64,000 nt of DNA. Source: Mycobacterium terramassiliense. GTDB lineage: Bacteria; Actinomycetota; Actinomycetes; Mycobacteriales; Mycobacteriaceae. Both the position numbers and the translations under genes were made by a program. Where the stretch lies: positions 1,399,772 through 1,463,771 of the forward strand of contig NZ_LT717701.1 in NCBI RefSeq assembly GCF_900157385.1, in the 5' to 3' direction. The stretch's first letter is position 1. The number at the start of each line of letters is the position of its first letter. Below, piece after piece: positions 42,298 to 50,078 of this stretch. The notes below the pieces were generated by a model. The model was given only the letters and a program-made list of their open reading frames with translations. It had not been told where the DNA came from and made no database searches.

Positions 42298-42884
42298 TGA
42301 CCGAGGTGGCCGACAAGAGCGCACGCGCCAGGTTCGTTCCGGGCCAGCCGGACATGTGGGCCTTCGTCCTGTTCGAAACGCTGGTCTTCACAGGGTATTT
42401 CGGCTTCTATCTGTTCTACCGCAGCCAGACCCCCGAGCTCTTCCTGCACTCTCAGGCGCACCTCGACCTGCGTATCGGGGTCCTCAACACGTTGGTCTTG
42501 TTGCTGAGTTCCTGGTCGGTGGCGCGGTGCGTCCAGTCGTCACGGGCCGGCGCAGCCCGAGCGGCGCTGCGCGACGTCTTCATCACGGCCGCATTCGCCG
42601 CGGTGTTCCTGTTTTTCAAGGTGTTCGAGTGGTTTCGATTGGTCCGCATGGGAAACGGTCTGGACAGCAACGACTTCTTCACCTACTACTTCTTTTTGAC
42701 CGGTATCCATTTCGTACACCTGCTGATCGGCTTCGTGGTGCTCGGTGTCATCGTCTACCAACTCCGGGGCCCCGCCCGGCCGGAGCCGGAGCGCCAGGAG
42801 AACGTCGAAACGTGCGCCACCTACTGGCACACGGTCGATTTCCTCTGGGTGCTCATCTTCGCGCTGCTGTATGTGGTGAGGTGA
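42297..42884 (+). CDS. Cytochrome c oxidase subunit III-like (NorE-type) membrane protein
   Basis: 195 residues with five helices. The start RFVPGQPDMWAFVLFETLVFTGYFGFYLFYRS and the late FFLTGIHFVHLLIGFVVLGVI...TCATYWHTVDFLWVLIFALLYVVR match the haem-copper oxidase subunit III family, closest in size to NorE, the accessory protein of nitric oxide reductase. No subunit I or II gene is nearby. The start overlaps the preceding stop by one base. Confidence 0.87.
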   Translation: MTEVADKSARARFVPGQPDMWAFVLFETLVFTGYFGFYLFYRSQTPELFLHSQAHLDLRIGVLNTLVLLLSSWSVARCVQSSRAGAARAALRDVFITAAFAAVFLFFKVFEWFRLVRMGNGLDSNDFFTYYFFLTGIHFVHLLIGFVVLGVIVYQLRGPARPEPERQENVETCATYWHTVDFLWVLIFALLYVVR

Positions 42885-42887
42885 GAG

Positions 42888-43172
42888 GTGATCGCGTTCA
42901 ATAAGCGGTTGTTGGTCGTGTGGCTGGTGCTGGCGTCGCTGACCTTGAGATACTTGGTGATCGATCACTCGGTAGATGGATCGCGAGGGCCCAGTGCGGT
43001 GGTCACGTCCAGCGTCATCGTGATCGCAGTTATCAAGGTGCGCATCATCTTTCGCGAGTTCATGGAAGTCAGGCAGGCGCCCGCCCTGCTGTGCCGCCTC
43101 ACGGACGCCTGGGTGATACTGATCGCCGCGAGCCTGCTGGCCTGCTACTTCGCCGGGATGGCGATCCGATAG
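42888..43172 (+). CDS. Prokaryotic cytochrome c oxidase subunit IV-like (NorF-type) small membrane protein
   Basis: 94 residues, three helices (LLVVWLVLASLTLRYLVI, AVVTSSVIVIAVIKVRIIFREFMEVRQAP, WVILIAASLLACYFAGM). The middle helix and the KVRIIFREFMEVRQAPALLC segment fit the subunit IV/NorF family. GTG at 42888 follows the NorE-like stop by 3 bp. With the upstream gene it makes a NorE/NorF-like pair lacking a catalytic subunit. Confidence 0.82.
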   Translation: MIAFNKRLLVVWLVLASLTLRYLVIDHSVDGSRGPSAVVTSSVIVIAVIKVRIIFREFMEVRQAPALLCRLTDAWVILIAASLLACYFAGMAIR

Positions 43173-43208
43173 TTCGCAAATGTCAACGCGCTGGACGCGG
43201 GGACCCCG

Positions 43209-44483
43209 TTACTTCGGCGTAAAGGTGAGGTGTAGTTCGCTGAGCCCGCGCAGGATGTACGTCGGCTCGTAGGTGTATCGCCGGTCGTCCGCGGGCCCGT
43301 GCTTGACCTCGTTGATCTTGATGTCGCCCATCCGGTCCAGGATGCGTTCGATGGAGACGCGGCCCTCCACCCGGGCGAGGGGCCCGCCCGGGCACGAGTG
43401 CACGCCGCGTGCGAACGCCATGTGCTCGCGGACGTTCTTGCGGCGCAGGTTGAACTCGTGCGGGTTGTCGAACCGGCGCGGGTCACGGTTGGCCGCCCCC
43501 GGCAGCACCATGACGACGGTGCCGGCGGGGATGTCGACGCCGCCGACCGTGGTGGCCTTGCGGGCCAGGCGGGAGTCGCTTTTCACCGGACTGTCCATCC
43601 GTAGCGATTCCTCGATGAACCCGGGGATGAGGCTGCGGTCATCGCGCAGCGCTTGCTGTATGTCCGGCCGGTCGCCGATCACCTGCAGCGCGGCACTGAG
43701 CAGCTTGGCCGTGGTTTCCTGCCCGGCGGCGAAAAGGAAAGTGGCGGAACGGACCACCTCGATGACTTCGGGCGTGGACCCGTCCGGGTATTTCGCCGTC
43801 GCGAGGGAGGTCAGCACGTCGTTGCGCGGTTCGGAGCGCCGGTCCTCGATGTAGGCGCAGAACTTGTCGTCGAGCCATTCCAGCGGGTTGATGCCGACGC
43901 TCTCATGGTCGAGGGCACCCACCCGCGCGTCGGGGCGGTCGGCGCCCAACACCACACGGAACTCCTTGTGGTCCTCCTCCGGGACGCCGAGCAGGTCGGC
44001 AATCACCAAGGTGGCGAACGGCTTTGAATATTCGCTGATGAACTCGCACTCGCCGTTGACCAGAAACTCGTCGAGCTGGCGGTCGGCGAGGCGCCACATG
44101 AACTCCTCGTTCTGCTTGAGCCGGCTAGGAGTGAGCAGCTTGGCCAGCACCGACCTGGCCTTGGTGTGATCCGGCGGGTCCATGGTCACCATGTGCTCGT
44201 TCATCGGGAAGTAGCTGCGGTGCTCGTCGATCTGCGGGCTGATGTCGTCGCCCTCGGGCTGGAATGGCAGCGGGGGAAACGGCCCGCCGAGCGCGACGAT
44301 GTTCGAGAAGGTGTCGGGATCCTTGTAAACCTCGGTGGCCTCTTCGTAACCGGTGACCGCGACGACCCCATGGTGCGGCAGCCGCAGCACCGGGTTCTGG
44401 TTGCGCAGGTAGTCGAAGTAGGGGTGGGGATCGGGCACCAGCGATTGATCGGTGAAGAAGTCGATCGTGTCGAAGTTGCTCAT
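43209..44483 (-). CDS. Cytochrome P450 (424 aa)
   Basis: Soluble P450. I-helix AAGQETTAK, K-helix ESLR (ExxR), haem loop ARGVHSCPGGPLAR with ligand Cys364. Closely follows the 1378-2649 P450 in order of segments, including NFDTIDFFTD, GDDISPQIDEHRSYFP and PTYILRGLSELHLTFTP, so it is its paralogue. No ferredoxin gene is adjacent; it may use one of the others. Divergent from a TetR gene with tandem palindromes in between. Confidence 0.92.
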   Translation of the reverse strand: MSNFDTIDFFTDQSLVPDPHPYFDYLRNQNPVLRLPHHGVVAVTGYEEATEVYKDPDTFSNIVALGGPFPPLPFQPEGDDISPQIDEHRSYFPMNEHMVTMDPPDHTKARSVLAKLLTPSRLKQNEEFMWRLADRQLDEFLVNGECEFISEYSKPFATLVIADLLGVPEEDHKEFRVVLGADRPDARVGALDHESVGINPLEWLDDKFCAYIEDRRSEPRNDVLTSLATAKYPDGSTPEVIEVVRSATFLFAAGQETTAKLLSAALQVIGDRPDIQQALRDDRSLIPGFIEESLRMDSPVKSDSRLARKATTVGGVDIPAGTVVMVLPGAANRDPRRFDNPHEFNLRRKNVREHMAFARGVHSCPGGPLARVEGRVSIERILDRMGDIKINEVKHGPADDRRYTYEPTYILRGLSELHLTFTPK

Positions 44484-44577
44484 GTCCTGCGTGCCTCCAA
44501 GAGCGGCTTTCGGCCGAATGATGAGTCAGCGGCGAGACCCTGCGCCCGCCCGAGTCAGATGTCCATTATCCATGAAG

Positions 44578-44597
44578 TGCTGAGCACTTGCTTAGCA
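44578..44597. promoter_or_regulatory. Tandem TGCTnAGCA palindromes between P450 and TetR genes
   Basis: TGCTGAGCA (44578-44586, within the longer perfect AAGTGCTgAGCACTT at 44575-44589) and TGCTTAGCA (44589-44597), centres 11 bp apart, one helical turn. They lie 116 bp before the TetR ATG at 44713 and 95 bp before the P450 start, and suit binding of two stacked TetR dimers. Confidence 0.65.
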
Positions 44598-44712
44598 TGG
44601 CGGTATTGTCAGGGTCAAGATCGCGGCGCTTGGGAGGCGCGACGGTCTGGCTACGATCAGGCATGGTCGACACTGGGATGTCGCGAGTGCATCGAGAGTG
44701 TGGAGTCAAGGC

Positions 44713-45423
44713 ATGACACCTGCTTCCGTGGCCCGCAGGATCGGGGCGCCGGACGCGAAAAACCGCGGCCTGCTGCTCGACGCGGCCGAGCAACTGATGC
44801 TCGAAGAGGGCTATGCCGCCGTCACCTCGCGTCGGCTCGCCAGCCGGGCGGGGCTGAAACCCCAACTGGTGCACTACTACTTCCGCACCATGGACGAGCT
44901 GTTCCTCGAGGTCTTCCGCCGCCGCGCCGAGGAAGGGCTGCGGGCGCAGGCGCGAGCGCTGCAATGCCCCCAGCCGCTGTGGGCGTTGTGGAGGTTCGGC
45001 ACGGATCCCGGCTTCACCCGAATCTCGATGGAGTTCATGGCGCTGGCCAACCATCGCAAGGAGATGCGAGCCGAGATCGCTTACTACGCGGAACGCTTCC
45101 GCGAGGAACAACGCCAGGTGGTGGCCGCGGCGCTGAAGCGTTACGGCGCCGAAAGCGAGGACGTGCCGCCGGTGGTGTGGACGGTCCTGATGACCAGCCT
45201 GTCGCGGTTTTTGGTGCTTGAGCAGGCGGTGGGCATATCCGGTGGGCACGCCGAAACCTTGGAGCTGGTCGAGACTTACCTGCGTCGGCTGGAAGGCGAG
45301 CCGCAGCCCGTTGCGGGGATACCGCCCACCTGGTTGGTTCACCAGGTCCGCAGCGAACAGAGCGCGCCCTTGGGTCCAACCTTGGACACCACGACCTTGC
45401 CGTCGACCGACAGGTCGCATTGA
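44713..45423 (+). CDS. TetR family regulator divergent from the P450
   Basis: 236 residues. Helix-turn-helix in NRGLLLDAAEQLMLEEGYAAVTSRRLASRAGLKPQLVHYYFRTMDELF. ATG at 44713 chosen; GTG at 44698 is possible. The C-terminal 30 residues or so (PPTWLVHQVRSEQSAPLGP onward) lie over the end of the convergent gene at 45339 and look like an extension beyond the usual TetR end near YLRRLEGE. Probable repressor of the P450 at 43209-44483 and of itself. Confidence 0.87.
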   Translation: MTPASVARRIGAPDAKNRGLLLDAAEQLMLEEGYAAVTSRRLASRAGLKPQLVHYYFRTMDELFLEVFRRRAEEGLRAQARALQCPQPLWALWRFGTDPGFTRISMEFMALANHRKEMRAEIAYYAERFREEQRQVVAAALKRYGAESEDVPPVVWTVLMTSLSRFLVLEQAVGISGGHAETLELVETYLRRLEGEPQPVAGIPPTWLVHQVRSEQSAPLGPTLDTTTLPSTDRSH

Positions 45424-45764
45424 ATGCCGGGATCCCCCGGCTCGCGCCCGGTAGTGACCGTCACCATCGCCCACTGGTCCGGGTTCAACAGGTTCACCGG
45501 TTGGACCCACGGCTTACCGGGGCCGACATCGGCGTGGACCTGCGGGGTGAACGCGTACGGGTTGTGGCTGTAGTCGGAGAAGACCGTGGGGTCCTGATCC
45601 TGGTAGAAGATGTCGACGTAGGCCGGGGTCCTGGACGAGACGATGTACACGACCTGGTGCCAGACCGGGTCCGCGTGTGCCCGCCCTGCGTTGATCAACA
45701 GGCCCGTTAGCGCCATCAAGGTCGCCGCGCCAACGCCCAACAGTCTCTTCGCGGTGCTGGTCAT
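45339..45764 (-). CDS. Secreted MmpS-like protein
   Basis: 141 residues. Signal peptide (RLLGVGAATLMALTGLLINAGRAHA, cleavage near residue 29). The mature part has the MmpS pattern: VVYIVSSRTPAYVDIFYQD, PWVQPVNLL, MVTVTTG, and the C-terminal IQCDLSVDGKVVVSKVGPKGALC. MmpS proteins assist MmpL lipid exporters, but no mmpL is here, and the N-terminus looks cleavable instead of a membrane anchor. ATG at 45764 overlaps the enoyl-CoA hydratase stop; the longer frame has no support. Overlaps the convergent TetR gene by 85 bp. Confidence 0.82.
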   Translation of the reverse strand: MTSTAKRLLGVGAATLMALTGLLINAGRAHADPVWHQVVYIVSSRTPAYVDIFYQDQDPTVFSDYSHNPYAFTPQVHADVGPGKPWVQPVNLLNPDQWAMVTVTTGREPGDPGIQCDLSVDGKVVVSKVGPKGALCSLRTW

Positions 45765-46519
45765 GTCGCTCCTTCGGCTGCCGGGCGCGGACTGGCGGTG
45801 CGGTTCATCACCCGATCTGCGGCCTGCCAGTGGGCGTCGGCAACCCACAGCCGTGCAAAGGATGCTATCGCTTCATCAGGGGAAACACCGCTGATTACCC
45901 GTTTTATCTCGGCCGCCGGGTGGCGGGCCAGCGACATGGCGACCGACCGCCAGCCCTCGTCGAACGAGGCGCGGGGAAAAACCAGATCCACCAGGCCAAT
46001 CCGCTGTGCCTCCGCGGCATCGAGCGCAGTTCCCGAGCCCGCCAGGAGCAATGCCTTGCTCTTGCCGACGATCGCGGCCAGTCGTTCGGCGCCGCCCCAG
46101 GCCGGCATGATCTCCAGCGTCACCTGATTGAAGGCGATCTTGACGTCGTCGGCGGCCACCCGGATGTCGGCGGCGACGGCGAATTCGGCGCCGCCGCCGA
46201 AAGCGTGGCCGTTGAGGGCGGCGACCACCGGCGCCGGAAACGCCGCCAACTGATCGCAGATGGACCGCATCCGCCTGGCCATGGCCGCCGCGTCCTCTTC
46301 GGTGCGCAGCGCGCTGAGTTCCTTGAGATCACCGCCCGAGACGAAAGCCCGGTCGCCCGCGCCCTTGACGACCAGGGCCCGCGCCCCCGCCGCGGCGTCG
46401 ATCGCCTTCTCCAGCTGCTCCATGGTGTCCAGCGCGATGGCATTGCGCGCGTGGGGACGATCGATGGTGAGCACCGCCAGCCCGCCCTCGAGAGCAGGGC
46501 TGTACTCGAGGTCCACCAT
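45761..46519 (-). CDS. Enoyl-CoA hydratase/isomerase family protein
   Basis: 252-residue crotonase-fold protein: RPHARNAIALDTMEQL (first CoA loop), SGGDLKEL (first oxyanion strand), NGHAFGGGAEFAVAADIRVA (second oxyanion loop). One of the two usual catalytic Glu is likely in FNQVTLEIMPAWGGAERL. It would hydrate an enoyl-CoA made by an acyl-CoA dehydrogenase, or isomerise it. Start ATG at 46519, 39 bp from a paired candidate operator shared with the divergent lipoprotein gene. Confidence 0.87.
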   Translation of the reverse strand: MVDLEYSPALEGGLAVLTIDRPHARNAIALDTMEQLEKAIDAAAGARALVVKGAGDRAFVSGGDLKELSALRTEEDAAAMARRMRSICDQLAAFPAPVVAALNGHAFGGGAEFAVAADIRVAADDVKIAFNQVTLEIMPAWGGAERLAAIVGKSKALLLAGSGTALDAAEAQRIGLVDLVFPRASFDEGWRSVAMSLARHPAAEIKRVISGVSPDEAIASFARLWVADAHWQAADRVMNRTASPRPAAEGAT

Positions 46520-46558
46520 GCGTCATCGCTCCAGGGAATGAAAAAGCCGCGAATTACC

Positions 46559-46595
46559 GATATTGGCATTCTCTTTCGGGGAGAATAACATCATC
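46559..46595. promoter_or_regulatory. Two GAGAATnnnATTCTC-type sites in the hydratase/lipoprotein divergent promoter
   Basis: GATATTGGCATTCTC (46559-46573) and GAGAATAACATCATC (46581-46595), each with one perfect half and two mismatches in the other, centres 22 bp apart (two turns). The perfect halves face each other (ATTCTC...GAGAAT). Located in the 118-bp gap 46520-46637. Confidence 0.5.
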
Positions 46596-46637
46596 GCAGC
46601 AGGTCCAGAAGTTCGTCACCGAGGATCGAGGTCGCCC

Positions 46638-47060
46638 GTGCGTAACCGAATCGTGGCGGCAGCGGCCGCGGCGCTCGCCGTGGCGGGCCTCGGCGCATGC
46701 AGCCCAAAGCCGCAGACCCCCATCTCCAGCACGGCGTCGGTGACCGTCAACGGAAACGACGCGAACATCCATGTGGTCAAGTGCAGCCAGTTGGAGTGGT
46801 ACCGCACGATCGAAATCGGCGGCGATTTCGCCGGGGCCAAGGTGGTGATCGATCAACGAGCCGAGCCGTTAACCGCCGAGTCGGTCCGTATCCAAAATCT
46901 GGGCGGCTTCACCGGGATGTACTCGGCACACGACGGCGGCAACGCCGACATGAGTCTCAGCGGCGACAAATTCACGATCACCGGCACCGCCAACGGCTAC
47001 CAGACCGACAAGCCGGGCGAGGCGGCTTCAGCGACGTTCAAAATCGTCGCGACCTGCTGA
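46638..47060 (+). CDS. LpqH (19-kDa antigen)-like lipoprotein
   Basis: 140 residues. Type II signal (RIVAAAAAALAVAGLGAC, lipobox GLGAC with Cys about 21), then the LpqH family domain: SVTVNGNDANIHVVKCSQLEWYRTIEIGG and the C-terminal LSGDKFTITGTANGYQTD...FKIVATC with the disulfide Cys pair. Surface lipoprotein of the mycobacterial envelope; LpqH is a TLR2 ligand and a possible lipid-binding protein. GTG at 46638 with GAGG about 6 bp upstream. Divergent from the enoyl-CoA hydratase. Confidence 0.85.
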   Translation: MRNRIVAAAAAALAVAGLGACSPKPQTPISSTASVTVNGNDANIHVVKCSQLEWYRTIEIGGDFAGAKVVIDQRAEPLTAESVRIQNLGGFTGMYSAHDGGNADMSLSGDKFTITGTANGYQTDKPGEAASATFKIVATC

Positions 47061-47116
47061 CTGTCGCGGACCCAGCGCCGGCAGGTGGGGGCCACGTTGC
47101 GGTCGGCGGCCCGTAG

Positions 47117-47131
47117 AGAATAGTATTCTCG
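47117..47131. promoter_or_regulatory. Perfect GAGAATnnnATTCTC palindrome before the amidohydrolase-CoA ligase operon
   Basis: GAGAATAGTATTCTC, no mismatch, 21 bp before the ATG at 47153. With 16941-16955 it defines the motif. The close spacing to the start suggests that it overlaps the transcription start or -10 box. Confidence 0.75.
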
Positions 47132-47152
47132 TAAATTGCGAAGGAGGATTTC

Positions 47153-48343
47153 ATGGGCCAGTTGTCGCACCGGGAGGACGTCCCGTTTCCGATCTTTGAC
47201 GCGGATAACCATCTCTACGAGCCGCCGGAGGCGCTGACCAAGTTCCTGCCCAAGGAGTACAAGGACTTCGTTCAGTACGTGCAGATCAATGGGCGCACCA
47301 AGATCGCGATCCGCGGCCACATCAGCAACTACATTCCCAACCCGACCTTCGAGGTCGTCGCCCGGCCGGGCGCCTGGGAGGAGTACTTCAAGTACGGCAA
47401 CCCGGACGGCAAGAGCAAGCGCGAGCTGTTCGGTGAGCCGATGCGCGCGATCCCGGCGTTCTTCGAGCCCGGCCCGCGCCTGGAAAAGATGAACGAGCTG
47501 GGTCTGGACCGCACCCTGATGTTCCCCACGCTGGCCAGCCTGCTCGAGGAACGGCTGCGCGACGATCCGGTCGCCATCCACGTCCTGATCCATGCGCTGA
47601 ACGAATGGCTCGATGAGGTCTGGGGCTTCAACTACCAGAACCGGATCTTCACCACCCCGGTCATCACCCTGCCGATCGTCGAGAAGGCGATCGAGGAGCT
47701 GGAGTGGGCGGTCAAGCGCGGCGCGCGCTGCATCCTGGTCCGCCCGGCTCCGGTCCCGGGCTTTCGTGGCCCGCGGTCGTTCGCGGTGCCCGAGTTCGAC
47801 CCGTTCTGGGAGCGGGTCGTCGAGCACGACGTGCTGGTCGGCATGCACTCCAGTGACAGCGGCTACTCGAGGTACACGTCGGAGTGGGACGGCGCCGAAC
47901 AGGAGATGCTGCCGTTCCAGACCAATGCGATGGGCATCCTCAACGAGTGGCGGCCGATCCAGGACGCGGTGGGCTCGTGGGTGATCCACGGTGCGCTCTA
48001 CCGCCACCCGAAGCTTAAGGTGGCGATCGTCGAGGCCGGTTCGAAGTGGATGACCCCGCTGCTCGACGGCCTGGCCGAGGTCTTCCGGAAGGCCCCGGAA
48101 GTCTTCCCGAGCGACCCCGTCGAGATGGTCAAGAACCGCATCCACGTCAGCCCGTTCTTCGAGGACGGCATCGACGATCTGGTCAACCTCGTCGGGGTGG
48201 ATCAGGTGTTGTACGGCTCGGATTGGCCGCACCCCGAAGGGCTGGCTGAGCCGACCTTCTACGTCAACGCGCTGTCGCACCTGTCCGTCGACGACCAGGC
48301 AAAGATCATGGGCGGCAACCTCGGTCGGCTCGTCACGGTGTGA
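47153..48343 (+). CDS. Amidohydrolase 2 family protein (PF04909-type)
   Basis: 396 residues. Metal motif FDADNH (DxDxH) near residue 17, barrel His in VLVGMHSSDSGYS, and late Asp in YGSDWPHPEG, so the metal site appears complete. Related to the two amidohydrolases at 12385-14660. ATG at 47153 has AAGGAGG 6-12 bp upstream. The last codons overlap the ligase start by 4 bp. Possibly acts on the acid that the ligase then activates, or opens a ring in its product. Confidence 0.87.
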   Translation: MGQLSHREDVPFPIFDADNHLYEPPEALTKFLPKEYKDFVQYVQINGRTKIAIRGHISNYIPNPTFEVVARPGAWEEYFKYGNPDGKSKRELFGEPMRAIPAFFEPGPRLEKMNELGLDRTLMFPTLASLLEERLRDDPVAIHVLIHALNEWLDEVWGFNYQNRIFTTPVITLPIVEKAIEELEWAVKRGARCILVRPAPVPGFRGPRSFAVPEFDPFWERVVEHDVLVGMHSSDSGYSRYTSEWDGAEQEMLPFQTNAMGILNEWRPIQDAVGSWVIHGALYRHPKLKVAIVEAGSKWMTPLLDGLAEVFRKAPEVFPSDPVEMVKNRIHVSPFFEDGIDDLVNLVGVDQVLYGSDWPHPEGLAEPTFYVNALSHLSVDDQAKIMGGNLGRLVTV

Positions 48344-49779
48344 CCCAGGCGCGCCCATGGCAGACCATCCCCGAGATGGTCTTGAGCGCGGCGGACCGGT
48401 TCGGCGACGCGGAAGCGGTCGTTGACGGTCCGCTGCGTTTGACATTCAGCGAAGTCGAGAAGCGGATCCGTTGTGCTGCAGGAGCTTTCGCAGACCTCGG
48501 CGTCGACAAGGGCGATCGGATCGCGATCTGGGCGCCGAACTCCGCCGAGTGGATAATCGCCGCATTCGGGTTGCTCACCGCGGGGGGCGTGCTGGTGCCG
48601 GTGAACACCCGGTTCAAGACCGAGGAAGCGGGCGACGTCATCGCGCGCAGCGGCGCCAGGGCCGTGCTGGTGCAGAAGGGATTTCTGGGCCAGGACTACG
48701 TTGCGCCCGCGGGGATACCGGTCATCGACCTGAAGTCCGAGTTCCTCTCCAGCGGTTCACCGTTCGAGCGAGCGGTGGACGGCACCGACATCTCGGACAT
48801 CATTTTCACCTCGGGCACGACGGGCCGCCCGAAGGGCGCGATGATGAATCACGGTCAGACGCTGCGCATGTACGACGAGTGGGCGACGCTCGCGGACCTG
48901 CGGGAGGGCGACCGCTACCTGCAGATCAACCCGTACTTCCACACGTTCGGCCTGAAAGCCGGGCTCATCACGTCCTTCCTGCGCGGCGCGACGATGCTTC
49001 CCGTCGCGGTGTTCGACGTCGACTCGGTGGTGAACCTCATTGACCGCGAACGCATCACGATGCTGCCCGGCCCGCCGACGCTGTACCACTCGTTGCTGAC
49101 GGTCCGGGACAAGGCCAAGCTGTCGACGTTGCGGGCGGGCGTGACCGGCGCCGCGGACATCCCCGTCGAACTGGTCCGTCGCATCCACAGTGAATTGCCG
49201 TTCCAGACGTTGATGACCGGATACGGCCTCACCGAGGCGGGCAACGTGACCCTGTCCCGGCCCGGTGATTCGTTCGAGGACGTGGCCACCACCGCGGGAC
49301 TGCCCTGCGAGGGGGTCGAGGTGCGCATCGCCGACGACGGCGAGGTGTTGGTCCGCGGCTACGGCGTCATGCAGGGCTACCTCGACGACCCCGTCGCCAC
49401 GGCCGACGCGATCGACGCCGACGGCTGGCTGCACACCGGGGACCTGGGCAACCTGGACGACGCGGGCCGGCTGCGCATCGTCGGGCGCAAGAAGGACATG
49501 TTCATCGTCGGCGGATTCAACGCGTACCCGGCCGACATCGAAGGCTTCCTGATGCACCACCCGGCGGTGGCGCAGGCGGCGGTCATCGGCGTTCCCGACG
49601 AGCGGCTCGGGCAGGTGGGGAAGGCTTTCGTCGTGGCGAAAAACCCTGTCAGCGCTGAGGAATTGATCGGCTGGTGTCGCGAGCGGATGGCCGGCTTCAA
49701 GGTGCCGCGTTCGGTCCAGTTTCTGGACGTCCTGCCCCTCAACGCCACCGGCAAGGTGGTCAAGGACTTGCTGAGTTAG
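48340..49779 (+). CDS. Acyl-CoA synthetase (FadD-type)
   Basis: 479 residues, complete AMP-forming ligase. ATP-binding FTSGTTGRPKGAMM, YGLTEAGNVTL, adenylate motif GWLHTGDLG, hinge GRKKDMFIVGGFNAYPADIE, and the C-terminal catalytic Lys in NATGKVVKD. It resembles the FadD3/FadD17 type used for short or steroid-derived acids more than long-chain FadD proteins, by its compact length; this is an inference. GTG at 48340 overlaps the amidohydrolase stop, so they form one operon under the 47117 palindrome. Confidence 0.9.
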   Translation: MTQARPWQTIPEMVLSAADRFGDAEAVVDGPLRLTFSEVEKRIRCAAGAFADLGVDKGDRIAIWAPNSAEWIIAAFGLLTAGGVLVPVNTRFKTEEAGDVIARSGARAVLVQKGFLGQDYVAPAGIPVIDLKSEFLSSGSPFERAVDGTDISDIIFTSGTTGRPKGAMMNHGQTLRMYDEWATLADLREGDRYLQINPYFHTFGLKAGLITSFLRGATMLPVAVFDVDSVVNLIDRERITMLPGPPTLYHSLLTVRDKAKLSTLRAGVTGAADIPVELVRRIHSELPFQTLMTGYGLTEAGNVTLSRPGDSFEDVATTAGLPCEGVEVRIADDGEVLVRGYGVMQGYLDDPVATADAIDADGWLHTGDLGNLDDAGRLRIVGRKKDMFIVGGFNAYPADIEGFLMHHPAVAQAAVIGVPDERLGQVGKAFVVAKNPVSAEELIGWCRERMAGFKVPRSVQFLDVLPLNATGKVVKDLLS

Positions 49780-49862
49780 TCCGCCGGCACCGGCGTATGC
49801 CCGATAAGAGAATCTCGTTTCCACAGCTTGTTATGCGTTTGTCGAGCGAGGCCGCGGCGGAA

Positions 49863-49877
49863 TGAGCGGAACGCTCA
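49863..49877. promoter_or_regulatory. Palindrome TGAGCGnnnCGCTCA in the 299-bp gap 49780-50078
   Basis: TGAGCG (49863-49868) and CGCTCA (49872-49877) are exact reverse complements with a 3-bp gap. The gap also has a GAGAAT half-site at 49808-49813 without a matching partner. I see no gene here. Confidence 0.35.
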
Positions 49878-50078
49878 GGTGATGGTGATAACGTGGCTCT
49901 CCTGGTCGTCACGGCATGCGCGGCCGCGAAGAATATCGGCGCAAGTGCTCGCGCGCCGGCGCGTGGCCCGAGTAGGGTTGCCCATCGGCGACGGCCAGAA
50001 GCAGACTTGCCACGACGGCAAGGGGTAGAGGAGTTTGGCATTGAGTCAGGAACAGCCTTGTTTTCGGGCTGGTGAGCG

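Noticed and set aside
49808-49822. Additional regulon site GAGAATCTCGTTTCC
   Set aside because: Right half has three mismatches; counted only as a half-site.
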